A DNA stretch of 14,376 nucleotides from Mariaggregatimicrobium sp964498785 (GTDB taxonomy: Bacteria > Zhuqueibacterota > Zhuqueibacteria > Thermofontimicrobiales > Thiofontviventaceae). Location: the NCBI GenBank assembly GCA_964498785.1, contig CAZCJL010000154.1, forward strand, positions 1 to 14,376, given 5' to 3'. A program made the translations under genes and the position numbers. This document shows positions 6,962 to 14,333 of this stretch, in pieces (position 1 is the first letter of the stretch; each line of letters begins with the position of its first letter). The notes beneath the pieces are model-generated. The model ran no database searches, was not told the origin of the DNA, and saw nothing but the letters and a program-made list of their open reading frames with translations.

Positions 6962-7187
6962 TTCAGAACATGGATTAACGATATTCGATTTTTAAGTTTT
7001 TATCCGTTTTAATCCGTTAAATCCGTTTGATCCGCGTTCTATAAGAAAAAAGTAAACGCAAAGGCGCCAGGCTCGCAAAGATAAAATAAATAATTCTCTG
7101 TGATCGCTTGCGTCTTTGCAGTTTTGCGGTGAATAGTATTCTGAATTTTAGATTTCAGAACACGGATTAGCGAACTTTGATTTTTAG
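6962..7187. repeat. cluster of dispersed repeats: direct, tandem and inverted units
   Basis: A 34-35-base imperfect direct repeat occurs at 6962-6996 and 7154-7187 (TTCAGAACAYGGATTARCGA, then TTCGATTTTTA or TTTGATTTTTA). Between the copies lie four spaced ATCCGTT-like units (7002-7008, 7012-7018, 7021-7027, 7030-7038) and an imperfect inverted pair of GCAAAG-rich arms (7056-7080 and 7107-7130). The block fills the space between two convergent genes, and its right end reaches the last codons of the hydrolase gene on the opposite strand. Confidence 0.6.
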
Positions 7188-7858
7188 CGAACCGGCAACA
7201 CCGATGTAAATTCATCTCTTTCCATAACTGAATAGACTTTCTGAGCAATCAATGCCGCGCCTTTTTTATTCGGGTGCACTCCATCCCAATAATGATCGGA
7301 TTTCCCTTCAAGAGCAGAATGGAGGTCGATTAACCGTGCATTCGACTCATTGGCAATTACGTCGATCAGCGGAATCATCTCTGTTTCCAGACCCGTCGGT
7401 ATTGATGCATGGATCGGAATCGGATAGCATATATAAATAACCGGGTTTGAGGGTAATTTCTCAAAACTGGAAATAAGGTCTTTGTAATCCAAAATAAAAT
7501 CATGTTTATGAACCCAGTTATGAGGCTTGGTATCATTTGTACCTAATTTGATTACTACAACATTGGGTTCATATTCCAACGCCGCCCGAAATTCCCGCTG
7601 ATCCCAGTATGATTTATCTCCCTTTTTTAGTAATGTTGCACCGTTCACCCCAAAATTCGCAACATCCCATTTATCACCCAATAATTTATTTAACCGCGCC
7701 GGATATGAGTTTTTGCCACGATTCCAAATACCTGCTCCGTAAGTAATACTATCACCGATGCATGCAATCCGCAATTTTCCCACCTCCTTATTTTTATCAC
7801 ATACTATTATCGTAATAATTGAAACCCAGATAGCACAATAAAATATAAACTTATCCAT
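7184..7858 (-). CDS. SGNH/GDSL-type hydrolase (esterase/lysophospholipase L1-like)
   Basis: The protein carries all SGNH blocks: GDSITYG with the catalytic serine (residues 35-41), the oxyanion glycine in NFGVNGAT (68-75), GTNDT with the asparagine of block III (106-110), and DGVHPN with the catalytic Asp and His near the C-terminus. Relatives hydrolyse acyl or acetyl esters of lipids or carbohydrates; the substrate here is open. The longest frame, 224 residues from 7858, begins with a hydrophobic segment ending in TIIVC (C20), compatible with a lipoprotein signal, but has no Shine-Dalgarno. A very strong Shine-Dalgarno (7781-7789) instead precedes a TTG at 7774, giving a 196-residue protein starting at LRIACIGDS without a signal. 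I list the longer form and treat the choice as unresolved. The gene is separated from the upstream gene by a strong terminator. Confidence 0.82.
   Translation of the reverse strand: MDKFIFYCAIWVSIITIIVCDKNKEVGKLRIACIGDSITYGAGIWNRGKNSYPARLNKLLGDKWDVANFGVNGATLLKKGDKSYWDQREFRAALEYEPNVVVIKLGTNDTKPHNWVHKHDFILDYKDLISSFEKLPSNPVIYICYPIPIHASIPTGLETEMIPLIDVIANESNARLIDLHSALEGKSDHYWDGVHPNKKGAALIAQKVYSVMERDEFTSVLPVR
7781..7789 (-). promoter_or_regulatory. strong internal Shine-Dalgarno before a TTG codon
   Basis: On the - strand AAGGAGGTG lies within the 5' part of the SGNH hydrolase frame. GGAGG is followed after 8 bases by TTG at 7774-7772, exactly where the mature hydrolase domain begins. Either this is the real start or it gives a second, cytoplasmic form. 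Confidence 0.5.
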
Positions 7859-8004
7859 AACATTTTTTTGTTTGAGTTGTTCAATAGTATTTTGTTAAAT
7901 TAACCTTTTTTGATTGCGTTGTCAATAAAAAATTTTGTGGGGAATAAATTGTCTCGATCAGATTATAATGAGTCCGCTTCCGGATATTTGCATGATTATG
8001 TCAT

Positions 8005-8040
8005 TAAAAAAAACGTCCTCAAAAAAACAAGGACGTTTTA
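8005..8040 (-). terminator. rho-independent terminator of the beta-barrel/TPR gene
   Basis: A perfect 10-bp stem (8010-8019 with 8030-8039, containing ACGTCCT) encloses a 10-base loop. On the - strand it is followed by a run of T bases and TTTTTTTAATGA. It stands 27 bases beyond the stop codon at 8067. The A-rich flank also gives a symmetrical U-tract in the other direction, but no + strand gene needs it. Confidence 0.85.
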
Positions 8041-8066
8041 TAGCAACAAGTTATTCAATAATGTTT

Positions 8067-9545
8067 TCAATTACGAAGATAACTTTCTGCGACCACTTTA
8101 TATTCGCTATCCGGATAATCCTGCAAAAGCTGCTCCAGATATTGTCTTGCGGTGTTGTTATCGCCTGAACTAAACAGACAGCGAGCGATCATTAATAATG
8201 AATCATCATATTTAGATGATTGATTATATGAGAATATATTTTGAAATGACTGGATAGCTGCGTTATAATTTTTCATACCAAAATAACACTCGCCGATCCA
8301 GTATTGACAATTACTTGCTAAATGGTGGTTTGGATAAACCTCCAGCAATGAATTAAAAATCGATATACTCTGAGCATAATTACGCTCGTAAAATAATCGT
8401 AATGCTTCTTCATAACTTACTGAAAAGTCAGACACTTCCACATTCGAAGCAACTTGATATGTCGCTTCATTTGCAGGTCGGTACATCGGTTGACTGTAAT
8501 TGTTATTAGAAGCCTGTTTTTGCAGTTCAGCGAGCCGACTTGCTTTATACTCCAGTTGTGATTTGAGTTCGGAGATTTCCGACTCTCTTTGTCTGATCCG
8601 GCTATTTAGTTTTTCCAACCTTGATTTCAGTTTTACAATTTGATCCACCTGGTCGTTTTCTTTTTCAACTTTCTCGGCTTCCTGAATACCTTCAGCAAAA
8701 TCTTCGAAGTCTCCCATCCCATCACTATCTTCGGGATTACTTACCCCCAGGTCCATGAAGTCTGCAAGCACTTTATCTTCGTGAAGCGCTTTTTTTTCAC
8801 CAAATGAATAATTCACACCAAAACGAATGTTGGCATATCCATCTTTTGCAGTCGCAGGAGTATCCAAGCCTTCGAGTGCATCGGTATTTGTAAAGCGATA
8901 ATCTCCCTGTAAAAACAAACCAACTTTTGGCGTCAATTGATATTCAAGTCCACCGCCGGAAAAAATTGATGTCGCGCTCTCCTGCTTCTCCATGAACGGC
9001 AAATCATCGCGTTCACATTGATAGCGAATTAAACCAAGCCCGAGATAAAAGTAGCTATTTATTCTTTTTCCGACAGAAAATAAATTTGAACCAAATCGTA
9101 TATCAAACGTGTACATGTTGGTAAAAAAATGGCTTTTATCGATATGAAAAGTGGCGTCACTTAACGAGCCATATCCAATCGCCGGAGAAATGAAAAAACG
9201 ATCAGAAAGCGGTAACGTACAAAAAATTTCAAATGCTTCACTCCACCCGACACGTGTCCACTCGACATCACCATTAAATAACTGCCCGCCCAAATTAAGT
9301 CCAATGCTGAAATTCCGTTGTTCAACGGCATTTGAATCAGATTGTTCAATTTCGCTGAAAAGGTCTGACTGAACATTATCTGAACCCGAATCAGTGTTAA
9401 ATTCCATAGAATCTGTTTCGTTCTCAAATGTTTCAGCGCTGTCCTCAATGGATTCAAATAATTCAAACAAATCCTGTGCAGGTGTTTGTATCGGTATTAC
9501 TGCTATAAAAACCGCTGCCAGCAATACTGAAATTCTGTTGAACAT
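8067..9545 (-). CDS. outer-membrane beta-barrel protein fused to coiled coil and CpoB/YbgF-like TPR domain
   Basis: The 492-residue protein starts with a signal peptide (cleavage near PAQ at 24), then an acidic low-complexity linker (25-75). Residues 78-250 alternate hydrophobic and polar residues in strands rich in Gly and aromatics (SIGLNLGGQLF, FFISPAIGYGS, SYFYLGLGLIRY, YANIRFGVNYSFG), as in OmpA/OmpW-like eight-stranded barrels. An acidic spacer follows, then a heptad coiled coil (about 296-345, KLKSRLEKLNSRI...). Residues 377-490 hold three TPR-like units (YEEALRLFYERNYAQSI, YWIGECYFGMKNYNAAI, LLMIARCLFSSGDNNTA), the arrangement seen at the C-terminus of CpoB/YbgF. CpoB normally has only coiled coil plus TPR in the periplasm and helps couple outer-membrane constriction to peptidoglycan synthesis; here it may be membrane-tethered. 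The start at 9545 is favoured over an upstream ATG (9575) by GGGGGT five bases before it and by the signal peptide. Confidence 0.78.
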   Translation of the reverse strand: MFNRISVLLAAVFIAVIPIQTPAQDLFELFESIEDSAETFENETDSMEFNTDSGSDNVQSDLFSEIEQSDSNAVEQRNFSIGLNLGGQLFNGDVEWTRVGWSEAFEIFCTLPLSDRFFISPAIGYGSLSDATFHIDKSHFFTNMYTFDIRFGSNLFSVGKRINSYFYLGLGLIRYQCERDDLPFMEKQESATSIFSGGGLEYQLTPKVGLFLQGDYRFTNTDALEGLDTPATAKDGYANIRFGVNYSFGEKKALHEDKVLADFMDLGVSNPEDSDGMGDFEDFAEGIQEAEKVEKENDQVDQIVKLKSRLEKLNSRIRQRESEISELKSQLEYKASRLAELQKQASNNNYSQPMYRPANEATYQVASNVEVSDFSVSYEEALRLFYERNYAQSISIFNSLLEVYPNHHLASNCQYWIGECYFGMKNYNAAIQSFQNIFSYNQSSKYDDSLLMIARCLFSSGDNNTARQYLEQLLQDYPDSEYKVVAESYLRN

Positions 9546-9575
9546 ATTTACCCCCGATCGGTAATTATGATACAA

Positions 9576-9908
9576 ACAACATTAAGGTAATTTAATTGCT
9601 GATTAATGCATACAATTAATATGCCATTGTCGAATTCTATATATTGACATAATTAAATTAAACAACACATTATATAGTACTGTTCATTTTTATGCTCTTT
9701 CATTTTTGAGTTCGCTTTGTTTCACTATGATACGAAATTGAAATTCAATAACATGAATATATTAATTTATTTGAAAATAAATTAAAATATATAATTAATA
9801 ACTACGAAATGAGCTACATAGCGAGAGTGATTATTTTAAGCGTTTGGGATAGCGAGGCTGGATATCAAGTCGAAATTAAATATAATTGATAATCACTAAT
9901 CTAATATT
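9576..9908. other. AT-rich intergenic region upstream of the beta-barrel/TPR gene
   Basis: These 333 bases are very AT-rich and carry no reading frame. They must hold the promoter of the beta-barrel/TPR gene; TTGTTT and TATATA on the - strand near 9670-9640 are 16 bases apart but match poorly. A perfect 9-bp inverted repeat, AGTGATTAT (9826-9834) and ATAATCACT (9889-9897), lies just downstream of the response regulator stop codon. Confidence 0.4.
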
Positions 9909-11267
9909 TTACGTAATATCCATTTTTTTTATGCGATAAATAAGCACATGTCTCGGTATATTTAATAATCGGGCAGCTTTTGTTTGATTGCCCGCTGTCT
10001 TTTTTAACGCATTTTCAATTGCCTGCTTTTCAACTTGTTCCAATGTTTTATTTTCAAGGGAATCTTCGCTGCGGAGTGTTTTGTTGTGCAACGTTATATT
10101 CCGGATCATCGGCGGGAGCACATCCGGTGTGATCAGCGGCGATGTTGCAATAACGATTGCGCGTTCAATGCAATTTTCCAACTCACGCACATTTCCGGGC
10201 CAGTCGTATTGATACATGATCTGCAAACTGTCATCTGTGATAGAGAACTGTTTTTGTTTAGCATATTTATTAATAAAATGCTCAACCAGAAACGGGATAT
10301 CATCTTTTCGTTTTCGCAACGGCGGGATGGAAATATTCACAACATTGAGCCGGTAATATAAATCTTCACGAAACTGACCGCTTGTAACAAGTTGATCAAG
10401 GTTTTTATTGGTAGCAGCCACGACACGCGCATCGACTTTTATTTGCCTGGAATCACCCACGCGTTCAATTTCCTTTTCCTGTAATACACGCAGTAATTTC
10501 GCTTGTAACTCTTCGCGTAAGTCTCCAATTTCATCCAGAAAAATAGTTCCATGGTCTGCCAGCTCGAATTTTCCTTTCCGATCCTTTAATGCGCCGGTAA
10601 ACGCGCCTCTCACATGGCCAAATAGTTCGCTCTCCATTAAATTATCAGGAATGGACGGACAGTTTGCAGTGATAAATGGTTTCTTTTTTCGAGGGCTGTT
10701 GTAGTGAATTGCCCTGGCAAATAATTCCTTTCCGGTACCACTTTCACCTTGTATTAATGCCGTGGCATCACTTTCAGCAACGCGTCCCGTTAGTTTTAAT
10801 GCGTCTTCAAATGCAGAACTTTTCCCAATTAAATTTCCAAAATCATACTTCTGGTACAATTCTCCTCGCAATTGAACGTTCTCTGACTGCAAATTACGCA
10901 ATCGCAACGCCTTTTCAATTGTGAACCGCAATGTTTCTTTACCAAATGGTTTAGTTAAATAATCATCAGCGCCCAATCGACTGGCTTCAATGGCATTGTC
11001 CACAGTGCCATAAGCTGTGATAATGATAATGATCACATTTTTATCCTGCCTCCGGATAGCTGATAATAAGTCCATTCCGTGGAGACCGGGGAGCTGCAAA
11101 TCTGTGATAACAACATCAAACGATTTCTGTTTAAATTGTTCAAGACCTTGTTCACCATCAGTCGCGGTTGCTACATCATAACCCATCTCCTGCAATTGAT
11201 AGGAAATCACCCGGTTTAAACTTACATCATCATCTATTAACAATATCAATGCTTTTGCATCAGTCAT
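9909..11267 (-). CDS. NtrC-family sigma-54-dependent response regulator
   Basis: The 452 residues show the full three-domain plan. The receiver domain (about 6-122) has the acidic pocket IDDD (11-14), phosphoacceptor D56 in VITDLQLP and K106 in LTKPF. The AAA+ domain (about 145-375) has Walker A GESGTGKE (174-181), the sigma-54 contact loop GAFTGA (221-226), Walker B FLDEIG (243-248), arginine fingers in FREDLYYRLN (299-308) and WPGNVRELEN (356-365). The C-terminal Fis-type helix-turn-helix is TAGNQTKAARLLNIPRHVLI. It should activate sigma-54 promoters when phosphorylated by the adjacent kinase. Its ATG lies inside the last codons of the kinase gene (8-bp overlap), with GGGAGG a few bases upstream, so translation is probably coupled. 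Targets are unknown; I saw no good sigma-54 promoter in the window. Confidence 0.95.
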   Translation of the reverse strand: MTDAKALILLIDDDVSLNRVISYQLQEMGYDVATATDGEQGLEQFKQKSFDVVITDLQLPGLHGMDLLSAIRRQDKNVIIIIITAYGTVDNAIEASRLGADDYLTKPFGKETLRFTIEKALRLRNLQSENVQLRGELYQKYDFGNLIGKSSAFEDALKLTGRVAESDATALIQGESGTGKELFARAIHYNSPRKKKPFITANCPSIPDNLMESELFGHVRGAFTGALKDRKGKFELADHGTIFLDEIGDLREELQAKLLRVLQEKEIERVGDSRQIKVDARVVAATNKNLDQLVTSGQFREDLYYRLNVVNISIPPLRKRKDDIPFLVEHFINKYAKQKQFSITDDSLQIMYQYDWPGNVRELENCIERAIVIATSPLITPDVLPPMIRNITLHNKTLRSEDSLENKTLEQVEKQAIENALKKTAGNQTKAARLLNIPRHVLIYRIKKMDIT

Positions 11268-12417
11268 TCTCCGCCTCCCTTGAAAAAATGATGCGAATCG
11301 TTGTTCCGACTGCTTTTTGACTTTCCACCAAAATATTCCATTTATTTTGATCGATAATCCTTTTTACGATACTGAGCCCCAGCCCGGTTCCCCGGGACTT
11401 TGTTGAATAAAATGGTTTAAAAATTTTCCCAATATTTTCCGGTGCAATTCCCTGGCCGGTGTCCTGAATGATTAAAAACACAGTATCAGCATTTATTTTG
11501 TTGTCATCTTTCGTATTCGTTCCGGCCTGCACAATAATTTGTCCACTCCCTTTAATTGCGTGTATTGAATTGAGAAGTATGTTGATGATAATCTGTCGTA
11601 ATTGATTTTCATCTGCTTCCACATGTAACGGAGTCTCAGGCATTTGGTTGATAAAATGGATTTGTTCTTTGTTTGCCCGGCTCTGCAATAAGTAGATAAC
11701 AGAGTTCACAATTTCCTGCAAAATGCATGCTTTTTTATCTAATTGGGGTAATTTTGCATAAGATAAATAATTCTCAACAACACTGTTGAGGCGTTTCACT
11801 TCTTTGATAAGAATAGCCAAAAATTCAGCATTTTGGTTATCTTTTTCTAATTTTTGTTGTAAAATGTCAACAACTCCCCAGATGGACGCAAGCGGATTTC
11901 GGACTTCGTGCGCCAGGCTTGCAGAAAGTTCTCCCAAAACCGACAACCGATCCGCATGTATTAGCTGTTCCTCCATCTCCGCCATTCTTTCGGATTGATT
12001 TTTTAAGCGGGTATATGCCTGTTCCAGTGCAATCGCAGCTTTCTGATACCTTTTCTGCTCCTGCCTTTCCCGGCTTGCAAGGATACCCGCCACAAGGCCA
12101 ACAATAAGATACATCACTGTCTCTAAAAAGCGACTGAAATTGGATAAAAAGTTGCCACCCCATTGAAAAACAACATGGGGCAAATAGATAATAATTATAA
12201 CCATGGTAGCAGCCAGACTACCGCGTAGTTGAAACCGAAACGCAGCCAAAATTATCGGTATGTAAAAAAAAACGCGGTACAATTTATGCAAATGATGATA
12301 TTGCACTGAAGTAGCGTAGTGCAAAACAGCGACGCATACAATCAAAACTCCAATGATGGTATACCACACTGTATCATGTTTATTCTTTAGTTGATCGTCA
12401 CTCATTTTCTGGCGCAC
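11260..12417 (-). CDS. membrane sensor histidine kinase, NtrB/ZraS/AtoS-like
   Basis: The N-terminal third (about 17-115) is a bundle of about four hydrophobic helices with very short loops, so the sensor lacks a periplasmic domain and must sense in or near the membrane. A coiled-coil signalling helix (116-155) follows. The HisKA domain has phospho-acceptor H170 in LAHEVRNPLAS. The ATPase domain has the N box with N283 (IIINILLNSIHAI), G1 DTGQGI (319-324), F box FKPFYSTK (333-340) and G2 GTGLGL (343-348), all intact. The kinase type and order with an NtrC-type regulator indicate a cognate pair. I use the GTG at 12417 because AGGGG precedes it by five bases; an ATG four codons later (12405) lacks a close Shine-Dalgarno. 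The signal is unknown. Confidence 0.92.
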   Translation of the reverse strand: MRQKMSDDQLKNKHDTVWYTIIGVLIVCVAVLHYATSVQYHHLHKLYRVFFYIPIILAAFRFQLRGSLAATMVIIIIYLPHVVFQWGGNFLSNFSRFLETVMYLIVGLVAGILASRERQEQKRYQKAAIALEQAYTRLKNQSERMAEMEEQLIHADRLSVLGELSASLAHEVRNPLASIWGVVDILQQKLEKDNQNAEFLAILIKEVKRLNSVVENYLSYAKLPQLDKKACILQEIVNSVIYLLQSRANKEQIHFINQMPETPLHVEADENQLRQIIINILLNSIHAIKGSGQIIVQAGTNTKDDNKINADTVFLIIQDTGQGIAPENIGKIFKPFYSTKSRGTGLGLSIVKRIIDQNKWNILVESQKAVGTTIRIIFSREAEND

Positions 12418-12439
12418 TGTTACCCCTGTCCTTTTAATA

Positions 12440-12468
12440 AATATAACTAATTTATTTACTAAAGTCGA
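12440..12468 (-). promoter_or_regulatory. candidate sigma-70 promoter of the kinase/regulator operon
   Basis: On the - strand, TCGACT (12468-12463) and TATATT (12445-12440) stand 17 bases apart, with the second hexamer one mismatch from TATAAT. Transcription would start about 15 bases before the GTG start codon. Confidence 0.4.
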
Positions 12469-12542
12469 TATTTTTTTTAAAATGCGATAACTTATAGAAT
12501 TTGTAAGAATAAACTTGATGGACAGGAGGCGCGGGAAGTTAC

Positions 12543-13268
12543 TTATTGTAATGATTCTTCAAGCGGTAAATTCCTGAGATAACGGACTATATTTTTATTG
12601 AAACCAAGTTGTAGCGGATATATTTCAACACCTGTTTTCACAGCGCTTTGAAACGATCGGGCGAATAACGGGTCGATATCAGCATTTGGTGCAAATATAT
12701 CCGCGTCCTGCCGAAAAATCAGGAAAATGACAGCAGCCCGTTCTCCTTTTGCCCGTAATTCGATTAAGGTCTCCAAATGTTTGCGTCCACGAATTGTTGG
12801 CGCATCCGGGAAGGTGGCCACTCCATTTTCAGCGAGCGTACACCCTTTTACTTCAATCCAGATTTTTTTATCATCAGGTTGTGTTAATCGAAAGTCAAGC
12901 CGGCTATGTCCGTAAGTGACCTCGGCTGATATATTTTTTATCTGACCAAAAGGGGTAATTAGGTTATTACTTAAAATCTTTTCTGTAATTGCCCGGTGAT
13001 AGCCGGAGTGAACAATGACCCAGTGATTATTACAAAATCCGGCAATCAGATCCCATTTTGTTTTACGGGCCGGATTTTTAGCGGCACGCAGTAACAGACG
13101 GGCGCCGGGTAGCAAAATATCATTTAATCGTCCAGGATCGTGAATATGGACATTTACATTCTGCTCCGGTTTTGGGTCGACAATATCGACAATGCCCAAA
13201 AAACGATTTGGTCGTTGCCGAAACAGAGCACTTGCATTATGTTCAATTTTTAATAATGGTATGTTCAT
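12543..13268 (-). CDS. sfsA: SfsA family DNA/RNA-binding nuclease-like protein
   Basis: The 241-residue protein matches SfsA over its whole length, which is also the usual length. The N-terminal OB-fold-like part has RPNRFLGIVDI (19-29), HIHDPGRLNDILLPG (41-55) and RKTKWDL (68-74). The C-terminal part is a PD-(D/E)xK-like nuclease core: SRLDFRL with D125, WIEVKG with E139 and K141, then FPDAPTIRGRKHL (153-165). E. coli SfsA was named for stimulating maltose fermentation genes and binds DNA; its exact biochemical role is not settled. The start at 13268 fits family N-termini (MNIPLLKIEHNASALFR); the open frame extends 23 codons further to 13337, but that extension is unlike the family. It lies 125 bases upstream of the kinase gene on the same strand and may be transcribed with it or separately. 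Confidence 0.93.
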   Translation of the reverse strand: MNIPLLKIEHNASALFRQRPNRFLGIVDIVDPKPEQNVNVHIHDPGRLNDILLPGARLLLRAAKNPARKTKWDLIAGFCNNHWVIVHSGYHRAITEKILSNNLITPFGQIKNISAEVTYGHSRLDFRLTQPDDKKIWIEVKGCTLAENGVATFPDAPTIRGRKHLETLIELRAKGERAAVIFLIFRQDADIFAPNADIDPLFARSFQSAVKTGVEIYPLQLGFNKNIVRYLRNLPLEESLQ

Positions 13269-13763
13269 TTTATCTGCTCTCGCGTATTTATTTGAATTTT
13301 TCCGGTGAAAAGGCGATAGCCGAAAACCGAATGACAATTGGCATTCTGATCAACGCGATAATCAACATACTCTTCAACGTTAATTGCGCTGACATTCATA
13401 ATCGCGCGACTTAAATCCGAATTGTTCGATGCATTTACAAGGTTCCGAAAATGTATGGCTGTGCCAGATGATCATGATGATCACAATACCTGCTGCGACA
13501 CAGAATACCAGCGCCGGGAAAAAACAGCCGATGATAAATGATGTTGTTGAAAAAGCCTGTTTTTCAAGAATTCCCAATGCGTAAGTACAATATTAACGTT
13601 ATCAGAATTTATGATAACTGATTTAATCAACCACATCATAAATGTCCGCTCCCTGAACATCTGCTGTTTTTCGATCTGAAGCAAGAACTCCCGTGAAACC
13701 GCGCGCAAAATCAGTGCGAAGAAACAATTATTTATGTCAAATAGAAGCCACTCATGATAAATT
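13269..13763. other. intergenic region between the VIT1-like gene and sfsA
   Basis: About 495 bases without a convincing gene. A 65-codon frame on the - strand (13577-13380, TTG start, one hydrophobic stretch of about 22 residues and four cysteines near its end) is open but has no Shine-Dalgarno and overlaps another meaningless frame, so I do not call it. The region contains the palindrome described separately. Its composition is like that of the neighbouring genes, so it could be the decayed remains of a gene. Confidence 0.4.
13598..13618. promoter_or_regulatory. perfect operator-like palindrome
   Basis: GTTATCA (13598-13604) and TGATAAC (13612-13618) are perfect inverted half sites separated by 7 AT-rich bases (GAATTTA). 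The 14-base centre-to-centre spacing is near one helical turn and a third. There is no T-run, so a dimeric regulator site is likelier than a terminator. Confidence 0.4.
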
Positions 13764-14333
13764 TTATCGTTCAATTTGAAAAACCGAACGGGCAATCCAA
13801 CCCACGAAAAACGAGATAATGGCCACGCCAAAGCTAATGAGCATCATTTCCCCAAACAACGATTTGAAAGATTTATTTTTCACGACCGACACGAAGAAGC
13901 TGAAAAAATATATCACCAGCATGGCATTTACTAACATAATTCCCAGAGCGATGAAGTGACTTGATAGTAAAAAGTACGGAAAAATAAGAAAGAACACAGT
14001 AAATACATAAGCGACGCTAGTGTAAAAACTGGCTTTCAGCGGATCTTTGCTCCCTTCCTCCGATTTTTTAGAAAGATATTCCGAAGCTGCCATGGAAAGC
14101 GATGCAGCAATTCCGGTAATTAAACCAGCCTCTCCGATAGTTTTCGCATTTTGCAATGCAAACGTAAAACCGGCCAGAGCTCCTGTAAGTTCTACCAGCG
14201 CATCATTTAATCCCAGCACCATTGAACCGATATATTCGATTCGTTGCTCGTTTACCATTCCCACCAGCAGATCTTCGTGATCGACTTCATCTTTATGGAT
14301 TTCCATCGCTTCCGGTACATCTTTCGTATCCAT
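13764..14333 (-). CDS. VIT1/CCC1-family membrane transporter (putative iron/manganese)
   Basis: The 189-residue protein has five hydrophobic helices (about 36-60, 66-86, 104-124, 127-150, 159-182). The signature of the vacuolar iron transporter family is clear: GSMVLGLNDALVELTGALAGF (36-56, helix 1 with conserved Asp and Glu) and GIAASLSMAASEYLSKKSE (74-92, helix 2). Members move Fe2+ or Mn2+ out of the cytosol, in bacteria often linked to a ferritin-like domain. Here the N-terminal 30 residues are charged and include EIHKDEVDHEDLL, which recalls the end of a ferritin-like helix but is far too short for that domain. The loop between helices 2 and 3 is short, lacking the cytoplasmic metal-binding domain of plant VIT1. 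An in-frame TGA stands directly before the ATG and no Shine-Dalgarno is seen, so coupling to the upstream frame is likely. Confidence 0.85.
   Translation of the reverse strand: MDTKDVPEAMEIHKDEVDHEDLLVGMVNEQRIEYIGSMVLGLNDALVELTGALAGFTFALQNAKTIGEAGLITGIAASLSMAASEYLSKKSEEGSKDPLKASFYTSVAYVFTVFFLIFPYFLLSSHFIALGIMLVNAMLVIYFFSFFVSVVKNKSFKSLFGEMMLISFGVAIISFFVGWIARSVFQIER

Noticed and set aside
7910..8173. + strand frames across the terminator region
   Set aside because: They cross the terminator and are antisense to the beta-barrel/TPR gene end, with no start signals.
9645..9681. TTGACA and TATATA on the + strand in the AT-rich gap
   Set aside because: The spacing is about 21 bases and no + strand gene follows.
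13380..13577. 65-residue cysteine-containing membrane-like peptide on the - strand
   Set aside because: TTG start without a Shine-Dalgarno, no homologue recognised, and competing open frame; composition alone is not enough.
13481..13831. 116-codon - strand frame overlapping the transporter 3' end
   Set aside because: Its first part is a frame-shifted shadow of the transporter gene and it lacks domain-like features.
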